Assembly (NCBI RefSeq): GCF_021228795.1
Contig: NZ_CP089309.1
Location: 4,089,501-4,153,500, forward strand
DNA length: 64,000 nt
From: Thiocapsa bogorovii
Lineage (GTDB): Bacteria; Pseudomonadota; Gammaproteobacteria; Chromatiales; Chromatiaceae
Direction of reading: 5' to 3'
Every line of letters begins with the position of its first letter. Within the stretch, counting starts at the first letter, position 1. Below the pieces are notes generated by a model. The model was given only the letters and a program-made list of their open reading frames with translations, searched no databases and was not told the origin of the DNA. The translations under genes were made by a program, and so were the position numbers. This document shows, one piece after another, positions 53,951-62,437 of the stretch.

Positions 53951-56382
53951 GGTTCGTTCCCCGCGTCCGTTCGCGTCTTGGCGTCCTGTGCATGCAGGGC
54001 CCGCAAGCGCTCGGAGAAGCCGACCAAGCGCGCTTCAACGCGCGCGTTGACGCTGCCGTGGGGGAAGGTCCCATCGGACGCGCGCTCGCCGGCCTGCATC
54101 CCGGTCAAGATCTCGATCCCCTCGTCGATGTTCGCGATCGGGTAGACCGCGAACCGGCCCCGAGCGACCGCCTCGCGCACGTCGCTGCGCAGCATCAGAT
54201 GCTTGACGTTGGATGCGGGGATCAGAACCCCTTGTCCGTCGACCGAACCGCGCGCCGCGCAGACGTCGAAGAAGCCCTCGATCTTCTCGTTGACCCCGCC
54301 GATCGCCTGGACCTCGCCGAGCTGATTGACCGAGCCGGTGACCGCAAGCGATTGGCTGATCGGCAGATCGGCGAGCGCGGAGAGCAGGGCGTAGAGCTCG
54401 GCGGAGGAGGCGCTGTCGCCCTCGACGCCCCCATAGGACTGCTCGAACACCAGGCTGGCCGAGAGTGAAAGCGGATAGTCCAGTGCGTAGCGCCCGGCGA
54501 TGAAGCCTTGGAGGATGAGCACGCCCTTGGAATGGATCGGGCCGCCGAGCTTGACCTCGCGCTCGATGTCGATCAGCTCGCCCTTGCCGAGTCGTACACG
54601 TGCGGTGATCCGGCTCGGATGTCCGAACGCGAATCCGCCCAAACTCATGACCGCGAGCCCGTTGACCTGACCGACCTTGGTGCCGCGCGTCTCGATCAGG
54701 ATGGTCCCGCGGGTGGTTTCTTCGCGTATCCGTCGGCTGATGCGGTCGACGCGCTCGATCTTGGCATCGATGGCGCGTTGGACGTCCTCTGCCCCCACCG
54801 TCTCGCGCCCTGCGGTCCTGGCCCAATAATCGCTTTCACGTACCAGATCGCCGATGGAGCGCATGTGACTGGTGAGCCGCTCGTTGTCGTCGGCCAAGCG
54901 TGCGCTGTGCTCGATCACCCGAGCGACCGCGGCGCGGTCGAAATGGTGCAGTTCCGCCCGCCGCACCTCGGAGGCGATGAAGCGCGCATAGACCAGATGG
55001 CTTTCCGGACCGCGCTCGAGCTGATCCTCGAAATCGACCGCGACCTTGAACAGCTCGCTGAATTCCGGGTCCAGCTCGCAGAGCAGATAGTAGATGTGCC
55101 GCTCGCCGAGCATCACGACCTTCACATCCAGGGGGATCGGCTCGGGCTCCAACGACAGGGTGCTGATGAGGCTGGTGATCTGCGCGAGCGACTCGATTCG
55201 GATCTCGGCGGCCTGCAGGAGACGCTTCAAGGTCTCCCATGCGAAGGGCTGCATCAGCAGCTTGAGTGCATCGACGATCAGATAGCCGCCGTTGGCCTGA
55301 TGCAGCGACCCGGCGCGGATCATGGTGAAGTCCGTCTCCAGCGCGCCGAGATGGGCGCGGTGCTCGATGCGCCCGACCAGCTGATGGTGTGCCGGCAGAT
55401 CCGCGTAGACGACCGGGGCGCCGCCGTTCTTGTCGTGTCCCAGGAGGACGTTGATCCGGTAGCGTTGATGCCAGGGTGGGCCGTCGGCGTTCTGCGGGAT
55501 CCAAATCCCGAGCAACTGCGGTTGCTTGTCGTGATCCGGAAGAAACTGGCGGAAATTTTCGACGACATCGCCTTGAACCTGGCTCAGATAGTCGACGACC
55601 GCCTGGAGGTCGGCGTATTTGTCGCTGAGTCCCTCCATCAGGCTTTGGATCGCGGCGGCGGCCATCTCGCGATTGAGTGCTTCGATCTGCTCGTCCGAGC
55701 GCTTCTTCCAGAGCGGCATTTGGTGCAACGCCTTGCGCATCTCGGCCTGAAGGCTGTTGATGTCCTCTTCGATCCGGGCGCGTTCTTCCTCGGACAAGGC
55801 ATGGAACTCGTTCGGTCCGAGCGGCTTGCCGTCACGCAACGGCGCGAGGGTGAACCCGGTCGGGGTCTGCAGGAGAATGACATCCTTCTCCTTGGCCAGC
55901 TCGCGGATCTCGCTCATGGCCCGCTCCTGGCGCTCCTCGAGCTCTTCTTCGAGCGCCTGAGTGCGGGTGCGGTATTCGTCGCTCTCGAACAGCGCCTGGA
56001 TCGCCCGATGGAGGTCTTCGACCAGCTGGTCCATGTCGCGTCTGAGCTCCGCACCCTTGCCCGGCGGCAGACGCAGCGCGCGCGGGCGATGTGCGTCCTC
56101 GAAATTGAAGACGTAGCACCAGTCCGGCGGAACCGCTTCGCCCCGTGCGCGCTCCTCGAGCGCCCTACGGATCAAGGCGTACTTGCCGGTTCCGGAGGGG
56201 CCGAGCGCGAAGAGGTTGTAGCCTTCGTGGTGAATGCCGATCCCGAAACGAACCGCCGCGATCGCGCGATCCTGCGCGATCAGTCCGTCGCGCACCTCCA
56301 GATCCGCCGTGGTCTCGAAGAGCAGCTGTTCAGGGTCGCAGCGTCGATAGAGTTCGCTTGATTCGAGTGAAGCAATGGCCAT
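53947..56382 (-). CDS. Lon-family protease (AAA_32/LonC-like)
   Basis: The 811-aa protein has an N-terminal P-loop region (IHHEGYNLFALGPSGTGKYA), a long coiled-coil insertion (about 115-290; EELEERQERAMSEIRELAKE), AAA elements (HQANGGYLIVDALKLLMQPF) and a C-terminal Lon protease domain. The Ser-Lys dyad lies in GVEGDSASSAELYALLSALA and GGVNEKIEGFFDVC. The usual S/T after GK is Tyr (GKY68), so ATP hydrolysis may be altered. Lon-type enzymes degrade misfolded or regulatory proteins in the cytoplasm. It overlaps the downstream stress protein gene by 4 bp and follows amrA by 69 bp. Confidence 0.92.
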   Translation of the reverse strand: MAIASLESSELYRRCDPEQLLFETTADLEVRDGLIAQDRAIAAVRFGIGIHHEGYNLFALGPSGTGKYALIRRALEERARGEAVPPDWCYVFNFEDAHRPRALRLPPGKGAELRRDMDQLVEDLHRAIQALFESDEYRTRTQALEEELEERQERAMSEIRELAKEKDVILLQTPTGFTLAPLRDGKPLGPNEFHALSEEERARIEEDINSLQAEMRKALHQMPLWKKRSDEQIEALNREMAAAAIQSLMEGLSDKYADLQAVVDYLSQVQGDVVENFRQFLPDHDKQPQLLGIWIPQNADGPPWHQRYRINVLLGHDKNGGAPVVYADLPAHHQLVGRIEHRAHLGALETDFTMIRAGSLHQANGGYLIVDALKLLMQPFAWETLKRLLQAAEIRIESLAQITSLISTLSLEPEPIPLDVKVVMLGERHIYYLLCELDPEFSELFKVAVDFEDQLERGPESHLVYARFIASEVRRAELHHFDRAAVARVIEHSARLADDNERLTSHMRSIGDLVRESDYWARTAGRETVGAEDVQRAIDAKIERVDRISRRIREETTRGTILIETRGTKVGQVNGLAVMSLGGFAFGHPSRITARVRLGKGELIDIEREVKLGGPIHSKGVLILQGFIAGRYALDYPLSLSASLVFEQSYGGVEGDSASSAELYALLSALADLPISQSLAVTGSVNQLGEVQAIGGVNEKIEGFFDVCAARGSVDGQGVLIPASNVKHLMLRSDVREAVARGRFAVYPIANIDEGIEILTGMQAGERASDGTFPHGSVNARVEARLVGFSERLRALHAQDAKTRTDAGNEP

Positions 56383-56451
56383 GATCGGGCTCGCATCAGG
56401 GTAAAGGTCGACGTCCCGTGGCTCCGAGACGGCATTCGAGAAGACGACGCT

Positions 56452-57081
56452 TCATACGGTCCGAAGGCCCTCGCCGAAGGCCTCGTCGATCGAGGTGCCG
56501 AACGATTCGGTCGTATAGCGCGAAACCGCAAGGGTATCCGACCAATACCCCCCCGGTAGACCCGCCTTGTAGCGTAGGTGCTCGAGGAATTCCCGGGGGT
56601 CCGGCAATTGCTCCCAAACCGAGGGCAGGAAGGTTCCCCGCCGACCGCGATCTTCCAGGATCAGCCCGTCGATCCCGGGTCGGATCTGCCCGAGCAGGTC
56701 GGCCTCCGAGCTGAACCGCATGGTCTGCGGCGGCGTCAGCACCGAGATGTGGATCTCGATCCGCGGCAGCTCCGCGCGCGTCAGCGGCGGGAAACGCGGA
56801 TCTCGGAAGGCCGCCGCGAAGGCGTTGTGTGCGACATCCAGGACCAGCGGTCGGATCGCCTCCAGCATGCCGATGCAGCCGCGCAGAGCCCCGTGGATTT
56901 CGAGCGTCACGAAGGTTGCGCGCTCGGCTTGGAGCGCGTCCGGATAGTCGCGCGGATCCGGCTCCAGCGGACTGCCCTGATTCAAGCCGTGCTCGATCGA
57001 CCGGGCGGCGACACCGAGGAGCATCCGTCGGTCCTCCGCGCCGTATGCGGCCTCGGCCTCAATGGAAGACATAGGCGCCAT
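56452..57081 (-). CDS. amrA: AmmeMemoRadiSam system protein A (AMMECR1 family)
   Basis: The 209-aa protein is an AMMECR1 domain: FVTLEIHGALRGCIGMLEAI (the LRGCIG hallmark), LVLDVAHNAFAAAFRDPRFP, ELPRIEIHISVLTPP and RRGTFLPSVWEQLPDPREFL. It is one of three proteins that co-occur with a Memo-like and a radical SAM protein; the chemistry of the system is not established. The start at 57081 overlaps the amrB stop by 23 bp and has GGTGGGG upstream. Confidence 0.94.
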   Translation of the reverse strand: MAPMSSIEAEAAYGAEDRRMLLGVAARSIEHGLNQGSPLEPDPRDYPDALQAERATFVTLEIHGALRGCIGMLEAIRPLVLDVAHNAFAAAFRDPRFPPLTRAELPRIEIHISVLTPPQTMRFSSEADLLGQIRPGIDGLILEDRGRRGTFLPSVWEQLPDPREFLEHLRYKAGLPGGYWSDTLAVSRYTTESFGTSIDEAFGEGLRTV

Positions 57082-57844
57082 ACCCCACCACCTGGTCGCG
57101 CGGACCTGCGGTATCGCCGGAGTTGCGAAGGTCGAGCGTGCGTGCGTGCAAGCCGCGTCGCCGTGCCAGCTCGAGCAGGCCGTTCACCGGGATGCGCCCG
57201 CAGGCTTGCTCGTATTGGATGTCCTGCGGGTTAAGTGCCTCGATGGCTGCGGAGGTCGCCGTGTCGAGCCGCTTCGCGGTGGCGTAGTCGTAATAGTGAC
57301 TGAGGTCCGAGCTGATGACGATCAGGGTTTCCGGACCGCCCCAGAGCAGATCGAGTACCTCGGCGACCTCCGCGGGGCTTGTGTCGCCCACGACGAAAGG
57401 CACCAGCGTGAAACGATCGAGCACCTCCTGGAGGAACGGGAGCTGCACCTCGAGGCTGTGCTCTTGTGCATGGGCCTCGTCCATGACCCGAACCTGCGGC
57501 AGCGTCAGCGCCGAATCGATCGCCTCGCGATCCAGATCGACCGCGCCGAGCGGTGTTTCGAAGCGCTCCGCGCTGCTGGTCGCTAGACCGCGCAGGGGCA
57601 CGCGATGGGCCGGCCCGAGAAGCACTACACGGGTGATCACCGCATGCGCCGGCAACAGCGTGGCATAGGCGCTGGCGGCGATCGACCCGGAATAGATGTA
57701 GCCGGCATGGGGAGCGATCAGGGCCTTCGGCGGTGTGTCTTGGGCATGCGCCTCCGCTAGATAGCCGTCCACCATGCGTTTGAGATCGTGCGGATCGCCG
57801 GGGTAGAAGAGGCCGGCTACCGCGGGTCGTCGCGAGAGTGACAT
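57059..57844 (-). CDS. amrB: AmmeMemoRadiSam system protein B (Memo family)
   Basis: With start ATG 57844 (AGGAGG upstream) the product is 261 aa. The Memo fold, related to LigB-type dioxygenases, shows RRPAVAGLFYPGDPHDLKRM, APHAGYIYSGSIAASAY (metal-ligand His), AHAQEHSLEVQLPFLQEVL and LIVISSDLSHYYDYATAKRL. Memo proteins bind iron or copper and act in redox chemistry; here the partner is likely the radical SAM enzyme encoded divergently. The longer open frame upstream has no ribosome site and covers the shared promoter region. Confidence 0.94.
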   Translation of the reverse strand: MSLSRRPAVAGLFYPGDPHDLKRMVDGYLAEAHAQDTPPKALIAPHAGYIYSGSIAASAYATLLPAHAVITRVVLLGPAHRVPLRGLATSSAERFETPLGAVDLDREAIDSALTLPQVRVMDEAHAQEHSLEVQLPFLQEVLDRFTLVPFVVGDTSPAEVAEVLDLLWGGPETLIVISSDLSHYYDYATAKRLDTATSAAIEALNPQDIQYEQACGRIPVNGLLELARRRGLHARTLDLRNSGDTAGPRDQVVGYGAYVFH

Positions 57845-58164
57845 GGATGGTTCCTCCTGCGAGCGCGGCGACGGTGGCGAGCACCGTCTCCGAGCCTGTG
57901 GTTTACACCGAAAGTATAGTCGGGATGTGTCGGGAGTCTCGCGGGCGGCCCCGACGGCTGGACGCATCGCCGGACGTTTCGGATCGACCCGGCACGCGAA
58001 CGCGTCCGGCCGGGCTGCCGGATCGGATCGAGCGTCGCGCAGGCGTCGAACCCTTGCATTCGTCCCCGGGTCTTCCACACTGAAAAGAAAGATTGGCTCA
58101 ACCGGCGTTCGGCCGAGGGGTCGGGCGTCATCAGGTCTCGGCAAGCGCCGAGCGGGAGGTTGCG
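57845..58164. other. Divergent promoter region of the AmmeMemoRadiSam cluster
   Basis: The 320 bp between amrB (minus) and the radical SAM gene (plus) hold no supported gene. Ribosome sites for both are at its edges (AGGAGG on the minus side, GGGAGG on the plus side). I see no strong palindrome that would mark an operator. Confidence 0.5.
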
Positions 58165-59277
58165 ATGAAGCCTGAAGCGATGCGTCGCGAGTCGGCGATC
58201 GGGGTTGCCCCGACGCGTTGGTGGCACCGTCTCGACGATGGAAGGGTTCAGTGCGACCTCTGTCCGCGGTTCTGTCGGATCAAGGAGGGGCAACGCGGCA
58301 TGTGCTTCGTGCGTGCCTGCGAGAAGGGCGAGATCGTGCTCACCACCTATGGTCGCTCGTCCGGGTTCTGCATCGACCCGATCGAGAAAAAACCGCTGAA
58401 TCACTTTCTTCCCGGGACCCCGGTGCTCTCGTTCGGGACCGCCGGCTGTAATCTGACCTGCAAGTTCTGCCAGAACTGGGACATGAGCAAGTCACGCGAG
58501 ATGGACACGCTCGCCGATGCGGCCGAGCCCGAGACCATCGCCCGGGCGGCAGAGTCGCTCGGTTGTCGCAGCGTTGCCTACACCTACAACGATCCGGTGA
58601 TCTTTCACGAATATGCCGTCGACGTGGCCAAGGCGTGTCGCGCGCGCGGCATCAAGTCGGTTGCCGTCACCGCCGGCTACATCTGTCCCGAGCCGCGGGT
58701 CGAATTCTTCGAGTGGATGGATGCCGCCAATGTCGACCTGAAGGGGTTCACCGAGGACTTCTATCACCGGCTCTGCAGCGGCCATCTCCAGCCTGTTCTG
58801 GAGACCTTGGAGTACCTGGTCCGAGAGACCAAGGTTTGGGTCGAGCTGACGACCCTGTTGATCCCGGGGGAGAACGACTCGGATGCCGAGCTTCAATCCA
58901 TGACCCAATGGGTCGTCGAGCATCTCGGTCCCGATGTCCCGATGCACTTTACGGCGTTTCATCCCGACTACAAGATGTTGGATTATCCGTCGACCCCGAC
59001 CTCCACACTGACCCGAGCTCGCGCCATCGCGCTCGAGACCGGCGTCCGCTATGCCTATACCGGCAACGTCTACGACAAGGATGGCGAGAGCACCTACTGT
59101 CACGCCTGTGGACAGACGCTCATCGGCCGGAACTGGTACCGGCTGTCGGATTGGAATCTGACCGCGGACGGCCGGTGCAACCGCTGCGGGGCTTCCTGCG
59201 CCGGCGTTTTCGAGCCCGCGCCCGGACAGTGGGGCGATCGGCGCCAACCGGTTAGCCTGCGCAATTTCGCGGCCTGA
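58165..59277 (+). CDS. amrS: AmmeMemoRadiSam system radical SAM enzyme
   Basis: The 370-aa protein follows GGGAGG. The radical SAM [4Fe-4S] site is GTAGCNLTCKFCQNWD (CxxxCxxC). An N-terminal zinc-type cluster (VQCDLCPRFCRIKEGQRGMC) and a C-terminal cysteine set (STYCHACGQTLIGR, then GRCNRCGASCAG) are also present. The SAM-binding barrel follows the pyruvate-formate-lyase-activase pattern (AYTYNDPVIFHEYA, NVDLKGFTEDFYHRL). It is the radical-generating part of the A/B/radical SAM trio, whose product is unknown, and is divergent from amrB-amrA. Confidence 0.95.
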   Translation: MKPEAMRRESAIGVAPTRWWHRLDDGRVQCDLCPRFCRIKEGQRGMCFVRACEKGEIVLTTYGRSSGFCIDPIEKKPLNHFLPGTPVLSFGTAGCNLTCKFCQNWDMSKSREMDTLADAAEPETIARAAESLGCRSVAYTYNDPVIFHEYAVDVAKACRARGIKSVAVTAGYICPEPRVEFFEWMDAANVDLKGFTEDFYHRLCSGHLQPVLETLEYLVRETKVWVELTTLLIPGENDSDAELQSMTQWVVEHLGPDVPMHFTAFHPDYKMLDYPSTPTSTLTRARAIALETGVRYAYTGNVYDKDGESTYCHACGQTLIGRNWYRLSDWNLTADGRCNRCGASCAGVFEPAPGQWGDRRQPVSLRNFAA

Positions 59278-59392
59278 ACGCCGGTCGCGCCGGTCGGGAA
59301 TGCGCGACCGCGAGGGTGGATCCCGTGTCGAGCCACCATGAGGACATCGGATCGGCAGGCGATCGGATCGCCGCGCCGATCATCAGGTCACG

Positions 59393-60598
59393 ATGATCAC
59401 GATCACCGGATTCATCCATCGTGATGCCCTGCACGACTTGATCGGGCGCTGGATGCTCGATCGATTCGAGCCGTCCGACCCGACCGCTCTGCTCCAGCTG
59501 GTCCACTTCAACTCGGTCTATGTCGCGCGTTATCTCCCGCTGCTTGCGCAGGGTCTGCTGCAGGGCGTGCACGGCGGTCCGATCACGCGTCGACCCTGCT
59601 GCACCAAAGGCGACCTCAAGGACCAGCTCGCCGCCGACCTGCCGAGCGCGTCCGAGCGGGCGCGTCGGTTGGTGGCCGACTACCGGGCCGACCCCGGGCG
59701 TTTCTATCGCGAGACGCCGTTTCGGGGCACGCTCTATTTCGCCGAGTCCGCCGGGCAGCGTCACTATGTGGGCTCAAGCCGGATCAAACGCATCCGGCGG
59801 CTAGCCGAGAAGTCCGCGCGCAAGGTCGTCGATTGGCTCTGCGAGGAGATCGTCTTGCAGGCTCGATCGGATCCGCGGTTCTCGGATTTGGTTCTGACGC
59901 CATGCGGCCTCGGCGGACCGACGCATCCCGATCTCCTCTCCGACCCCGATACGCTCGACGCGCACGCGCGTGCGCTCCTGGACCGTCTGCGCGCCACGCC
60001 GTCGCCGCACTGGCCGCATGATGTCGAGATCAACGACGTGGCCGGGATCAAGGTCGTCATGGAGCCGGACAATGAGGCGCGACTCGCCGAGGTCCTCGGG
60101 GGGCTTGGGTGTCGGCTCGTGGAACGGGAGGTTCACAGGGGCGATTACAGTGCCGTGAATCTGCTTGTCGACTTCGGTCCGGATAAGGATCGCATTCTCG
60201 CGCAAAGACTGCCCGAGAAGGTCGTGCGCGTCTTCCGGGACCATGGTGTCTCGCCATCCGAGACCCGCCGCCGCTTCGAGACCTTCGTGCGCACCGGCGA
60301 GCCTGCCGTGCGCGTGGAGATCATCTGCTCGGACGCCGCTGAGACCTTGGAGAGCGAGATCGGCCGCTGCATGCACGAGGAACGCATCATCCGCCAGCGT
60401 CTCGGGCGGGCCTACCAAGGCCACCTGTCGCAAAACGTCGAGTTCCTGCTCGAGTACCTCTTCTCGCTGCCCGCGGCACCCGAAGTTCGACTCGAGTGCT
60501 TACCCGTGCGACTCTGGGAGCGCTATCTCCCGGACTACTTCGACGAGGTCAAGCGTGTCCTTTTTCGCGTGCCGTCCGTGGAGCTGAATCCGGAGTAA
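59393..60598 (+). CDS. Uncharacterised protein, possibly RelA/SpoT-synthetase-like
   Basis: The 401-aa soluble protein starts at ATG 59393. The N-terminal half has no motif that I recognise. Around 205-320 the pattern INDVAGIKVVMEPDN, then EVHRGDYSAVNLLVDF and PAVRVEIICSDAAETLESEI recalls the RelA/SpoT synthetase order (DxxGIR, a GY-x-LH strand, VEIQIRT...E), but key residues differ. So this is at most a remote relation. A C-terminal helical segment ends LFSLPAAPEVRLECLP. It follows the radical SAM gene on the same strand, 115 bp away, and precedes a repeat-rich gap. Confidence 0.55.
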   Translation: MITITGFIHRDALHDLIGRWMLDRFEPSDPTALLQLVHFNSVYVARYLPLLAQGLLQGVHGGPITRRPCCTKGDLKDQLAADLPSASERARRLVADYRADPGRFYRETPFRGTLYFAESAGQRHYVGSSRIKRIRRLAEKSARKVVDWLCEEIVLQARSDPRFSDLVLTPCGLGGPTHPDLLSDPDTLDAHARALLDRLRATPSPHWPHDVEINDVAGIKVVMEPDNEARLAEVLGGLGCRLVEREVHRGDYSAVNLLVDFGPDKDRILAQRLPEKVVRVFRDHGVSPSETRRRFETFVRTGEPAVRVEIICSDAAETLESEIGRCMHEERIIRQRLGRAYQGHLSQNVEFLLEYLFSLPAAPEVRLECLPVRLWERYLPDYFDEVKRVLFRVPSVELNPE

Positions 60599-60620
60599 CT
60601 ACATCGATATCCGAGGATCT

Positions 60621-60702
60621 AAACCGCGTCCGGAGCGAGATCCTCATTGTGGAGTCAGTTCGATCTTTGGCCCATCCATAGCCCTCAGCAGGGACGCGGT
60701 TT
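60621..60702. repeat. 82-bp dispersed element with terminal inverted repeats, copy 2
   Basis: It has the same length and the same 11-bp inverted termini (AAACCGCGTCC / GGACGCGGTTT) as 40001-40082, with 64 of 82 positions identical; the changes lie in the interior. It lies in the gap upstream of the flavoprotein gene. Confidence 0.82.
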
Positions 60703-60742
60703 AGAACATTCTATTTTTGAGAATCTTAAGCCGCGCCGGCTC

Positions 60743-60810
60743 CATCGACCGTCAAATTTGCCGGGGCCGATCCCATCCGAAAACATCGCATACCGCGCCG
60801 AGCGCGGTTT
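60743..60810 (+). repeat. Dispersed repeat, GCGCGG-palindrome type, copy C (diverged)
   Basis: It shares ACATCGCATACCGCGCCGAG then CGCGGTTT with the copies at 24046-24112 and 38615-38685; the 5' half is only weakly similar. It sits 12 bp upstream of the flavoprotein start, so it may supply the leader of that mRNA rather than a terminator. Confidence 0.6.
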
Positions 60811-60822
60811 CAGGAGACGAGC

Positions 60823-62187
60823 ATGCCGGCCAAAGCGTTCGACGTCGTCATCATCGGGGCTGGACCCGCCGGGCTGTTCGCGGCCATGCGGCTCGCCGAC
60901 AGCATGAAGGTTCTGGTCATCGACCGTCGCCCGCGCCCGGGTGGGGCCGGTGGCTACACCGACGGCAAGCTCAACCTCTCCCCGCACATCGGGCTGGATC
61001 TCGCGGAGCTCGGTCTGTCCGAGGAGGAGGCGACCCGTCGGATCGAGGAGGTGGATCGTATCTTTCTCGACCACGGGGCGGATCCGACGCTGCATGGTTT
61101 GGACGAGGCGAGCATTCAATGGTGGCTCGACCGCGTCTCCTGGGTGCGTCGCCCGGCAACGAAGGGTCGCTGGGATATCCAGCTGGTCCCGGTGGTGCAG
61201 CGGCACATGGGGACCGACTTCGCGCACCGGGTCACCAAGGCGATGGCCGACACGGTCGAGCGACGCGGAGGAACCTTGATGCTGGGGACCGCGGTGACCG
61301 AGATCCGCCGCGAGACCGACGGCGGATTCCTGATCGAGACCGCCGCGGGCGACTTCCGCGCGCCCTATCTGGTCTGCTCGCCGGGGCGCGAAGGTGCCTA
61401 CTGGTTCCGCGAGAAGGCACGTGCGCTCGGGGTGCACACCGGCCACGGCGTGATCGACATCGGCTGCCGAGTGGAGATCGCCTCCTCGGTCTACGAGGAG
61501 ATCACCGACGTCCTCTACGACCCCAAGTTCATCTTTTGCACACCGACCCATCAGGATCGCACGCGGACCTTCTGCACCAATCCCGGCGGACACGTCCGGG
61601 TCGAGGAGCATGGTGATTTCCGATTGGTCAACGGCGACGCACTCAAGGCATCCAAGACGACCAACACTAACTTCGCGATCTTAAACACCGTGGGCATGAC
61701 CGAGCCCCTGCAGGACACGACCGAGATGGGGCAACAGGTCGCGCGTTTCGCCAACTTTTGGGGCGGCGGCAACAGTCTCGTCGTCCAGCGCTGGGGTGAT
61801 CTCATGGCCGGAAGACGCTCCAAGGCGCAGAGCTTCTTCTCGGCCGAGTTGGGCTTCGACAAGTTGATGCCGACCCTGCCGCCCGGTCCCGGCGTGACGC
61901 CCGGCGACATCTCCTTCGCTTATCCCGGCCGGATCGTGCGCAACCTGCAGGAGAGCCTGGAGCTGCTCGCCCGTGTCATCCCGGGCGTCGCCCATCCATC
62001 GACCACCATCTATGTCCCCGAGATCAAGTTCTACGACGTCCGCTACCCGACCAGCCGCGAGCTGGAAACGGGCGTGCCCGGACTCTTCGTCGCGGGCGAC
62101 GGGGCAGGGAAGTCGCGCGGCATCGTGGGCGCGGCCGTCAACGGCCTGATGGCGGCGGAGGGGATCCTGCGGCGGGTCGGAGTATGA
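60823..62187 (+). CDS. FAD-dependent dehydrogenase (COG2509-like)
   Basis: The 454-aa protein starts at ATG 60823 behind AGGAG. The Rossmann motif VVIIGAGPAGLFAAMRLADS binds FAD, DRRPRPGGAGGYTDGKLN contacts the flavin, and the C-terminal GLFVAGDGAGKSRGIVGAAV closes the site. Conserved stretches such as GCRVEIASSVYEEITDVLYD and KASKTTNTNFAIL fit a family of large dehydrogenases without assigned substrate. It is soluble with no signal peptide. No partner reductase is adjacent. Confidence 0.87.
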   Translation: MPAKAFDVVIIGAGPAGLFAAMRLADSMKVLVIDRRPRPGGAGGYTDGKLNLSPHIGLDLAELGLSEEEATRRIEEVDRIFLDHGADPTLHGLDEASIQWWLDRVSWVRRPATKGRWDIQLVPVVQRHMGTDFAHRVTKAMADTVERRGGTLMLGTAVTEIRRETDGGFLIETAAGDFRAPYLVCSPGREGAYWFREKARALGVHTGHGVIDIGCRVEIASSVYEEITDVLYDPKFIFCTPTHQDRTRTFCTNPGGHVRVEEHGDFRLVNGDALKASKTTNTNFAILNTVGMTEPLQDTTEMGQQVARFANFWGGGNSLVVQRWGDLMAGRRSKAQSFFSAELGFDKLMPTLPPGPGVTPGDISFAYPGRIVRNLQESLELLARVIPGVAHPSTTIYVPEIKFYDVRYPTSRELETGVPGLFVAGDGAGKSRGIVGAAVNGLMAAEGILRRVGV

Positions 62188-62437
62188 ACCGCAAAGGCGC
62201 AAAGCGCGCGAAGCGTGTCGCCGGCTCGACCGTGTCGGCTCATTCCGCAATTGGGCAGCAGCAGTCTCGGCAACAGGGCGCGCGAGCGGCCGCGATGGAA
62301 AAGTCCGCAACACATGCGGGCGACCTCGACGGGTCCGGCAATGCGGGATCGGTCGAAGCGATTCGGGAGTCCGCCAACAGTGTTCGACGCGCCTAAAGCG
62401 CCAGCGTTTGGGCCAGGAACGCCAAGGACCCGGGCAC
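62188..62437. other. Intergenic stretch with no supported gene
   Basis: The 250 bp between the flavoprotein and hsdR stops begin with AACCGCAAAGGCGCAAAGCG, which resembles simple intergenic repeat sequence. A 70-codon ORF over it is Ser/Ala/Arg-rich and has no protein character. Confidence 0.5.

Noticed and set aside
54508..56361. 617-codon plus-strand ORF opposite the Lon-type protease
   Set aside because: Shadow frame of the protease gene; composition is typical of antisense translation.
62184..62396. 70-codon ORF overlapping the flavoprotein stop
   Set aside because: Although it has an ATGA overlap, the sequence is low-complexity and begins with repeat-like DNA; no ribosome-site or family support.
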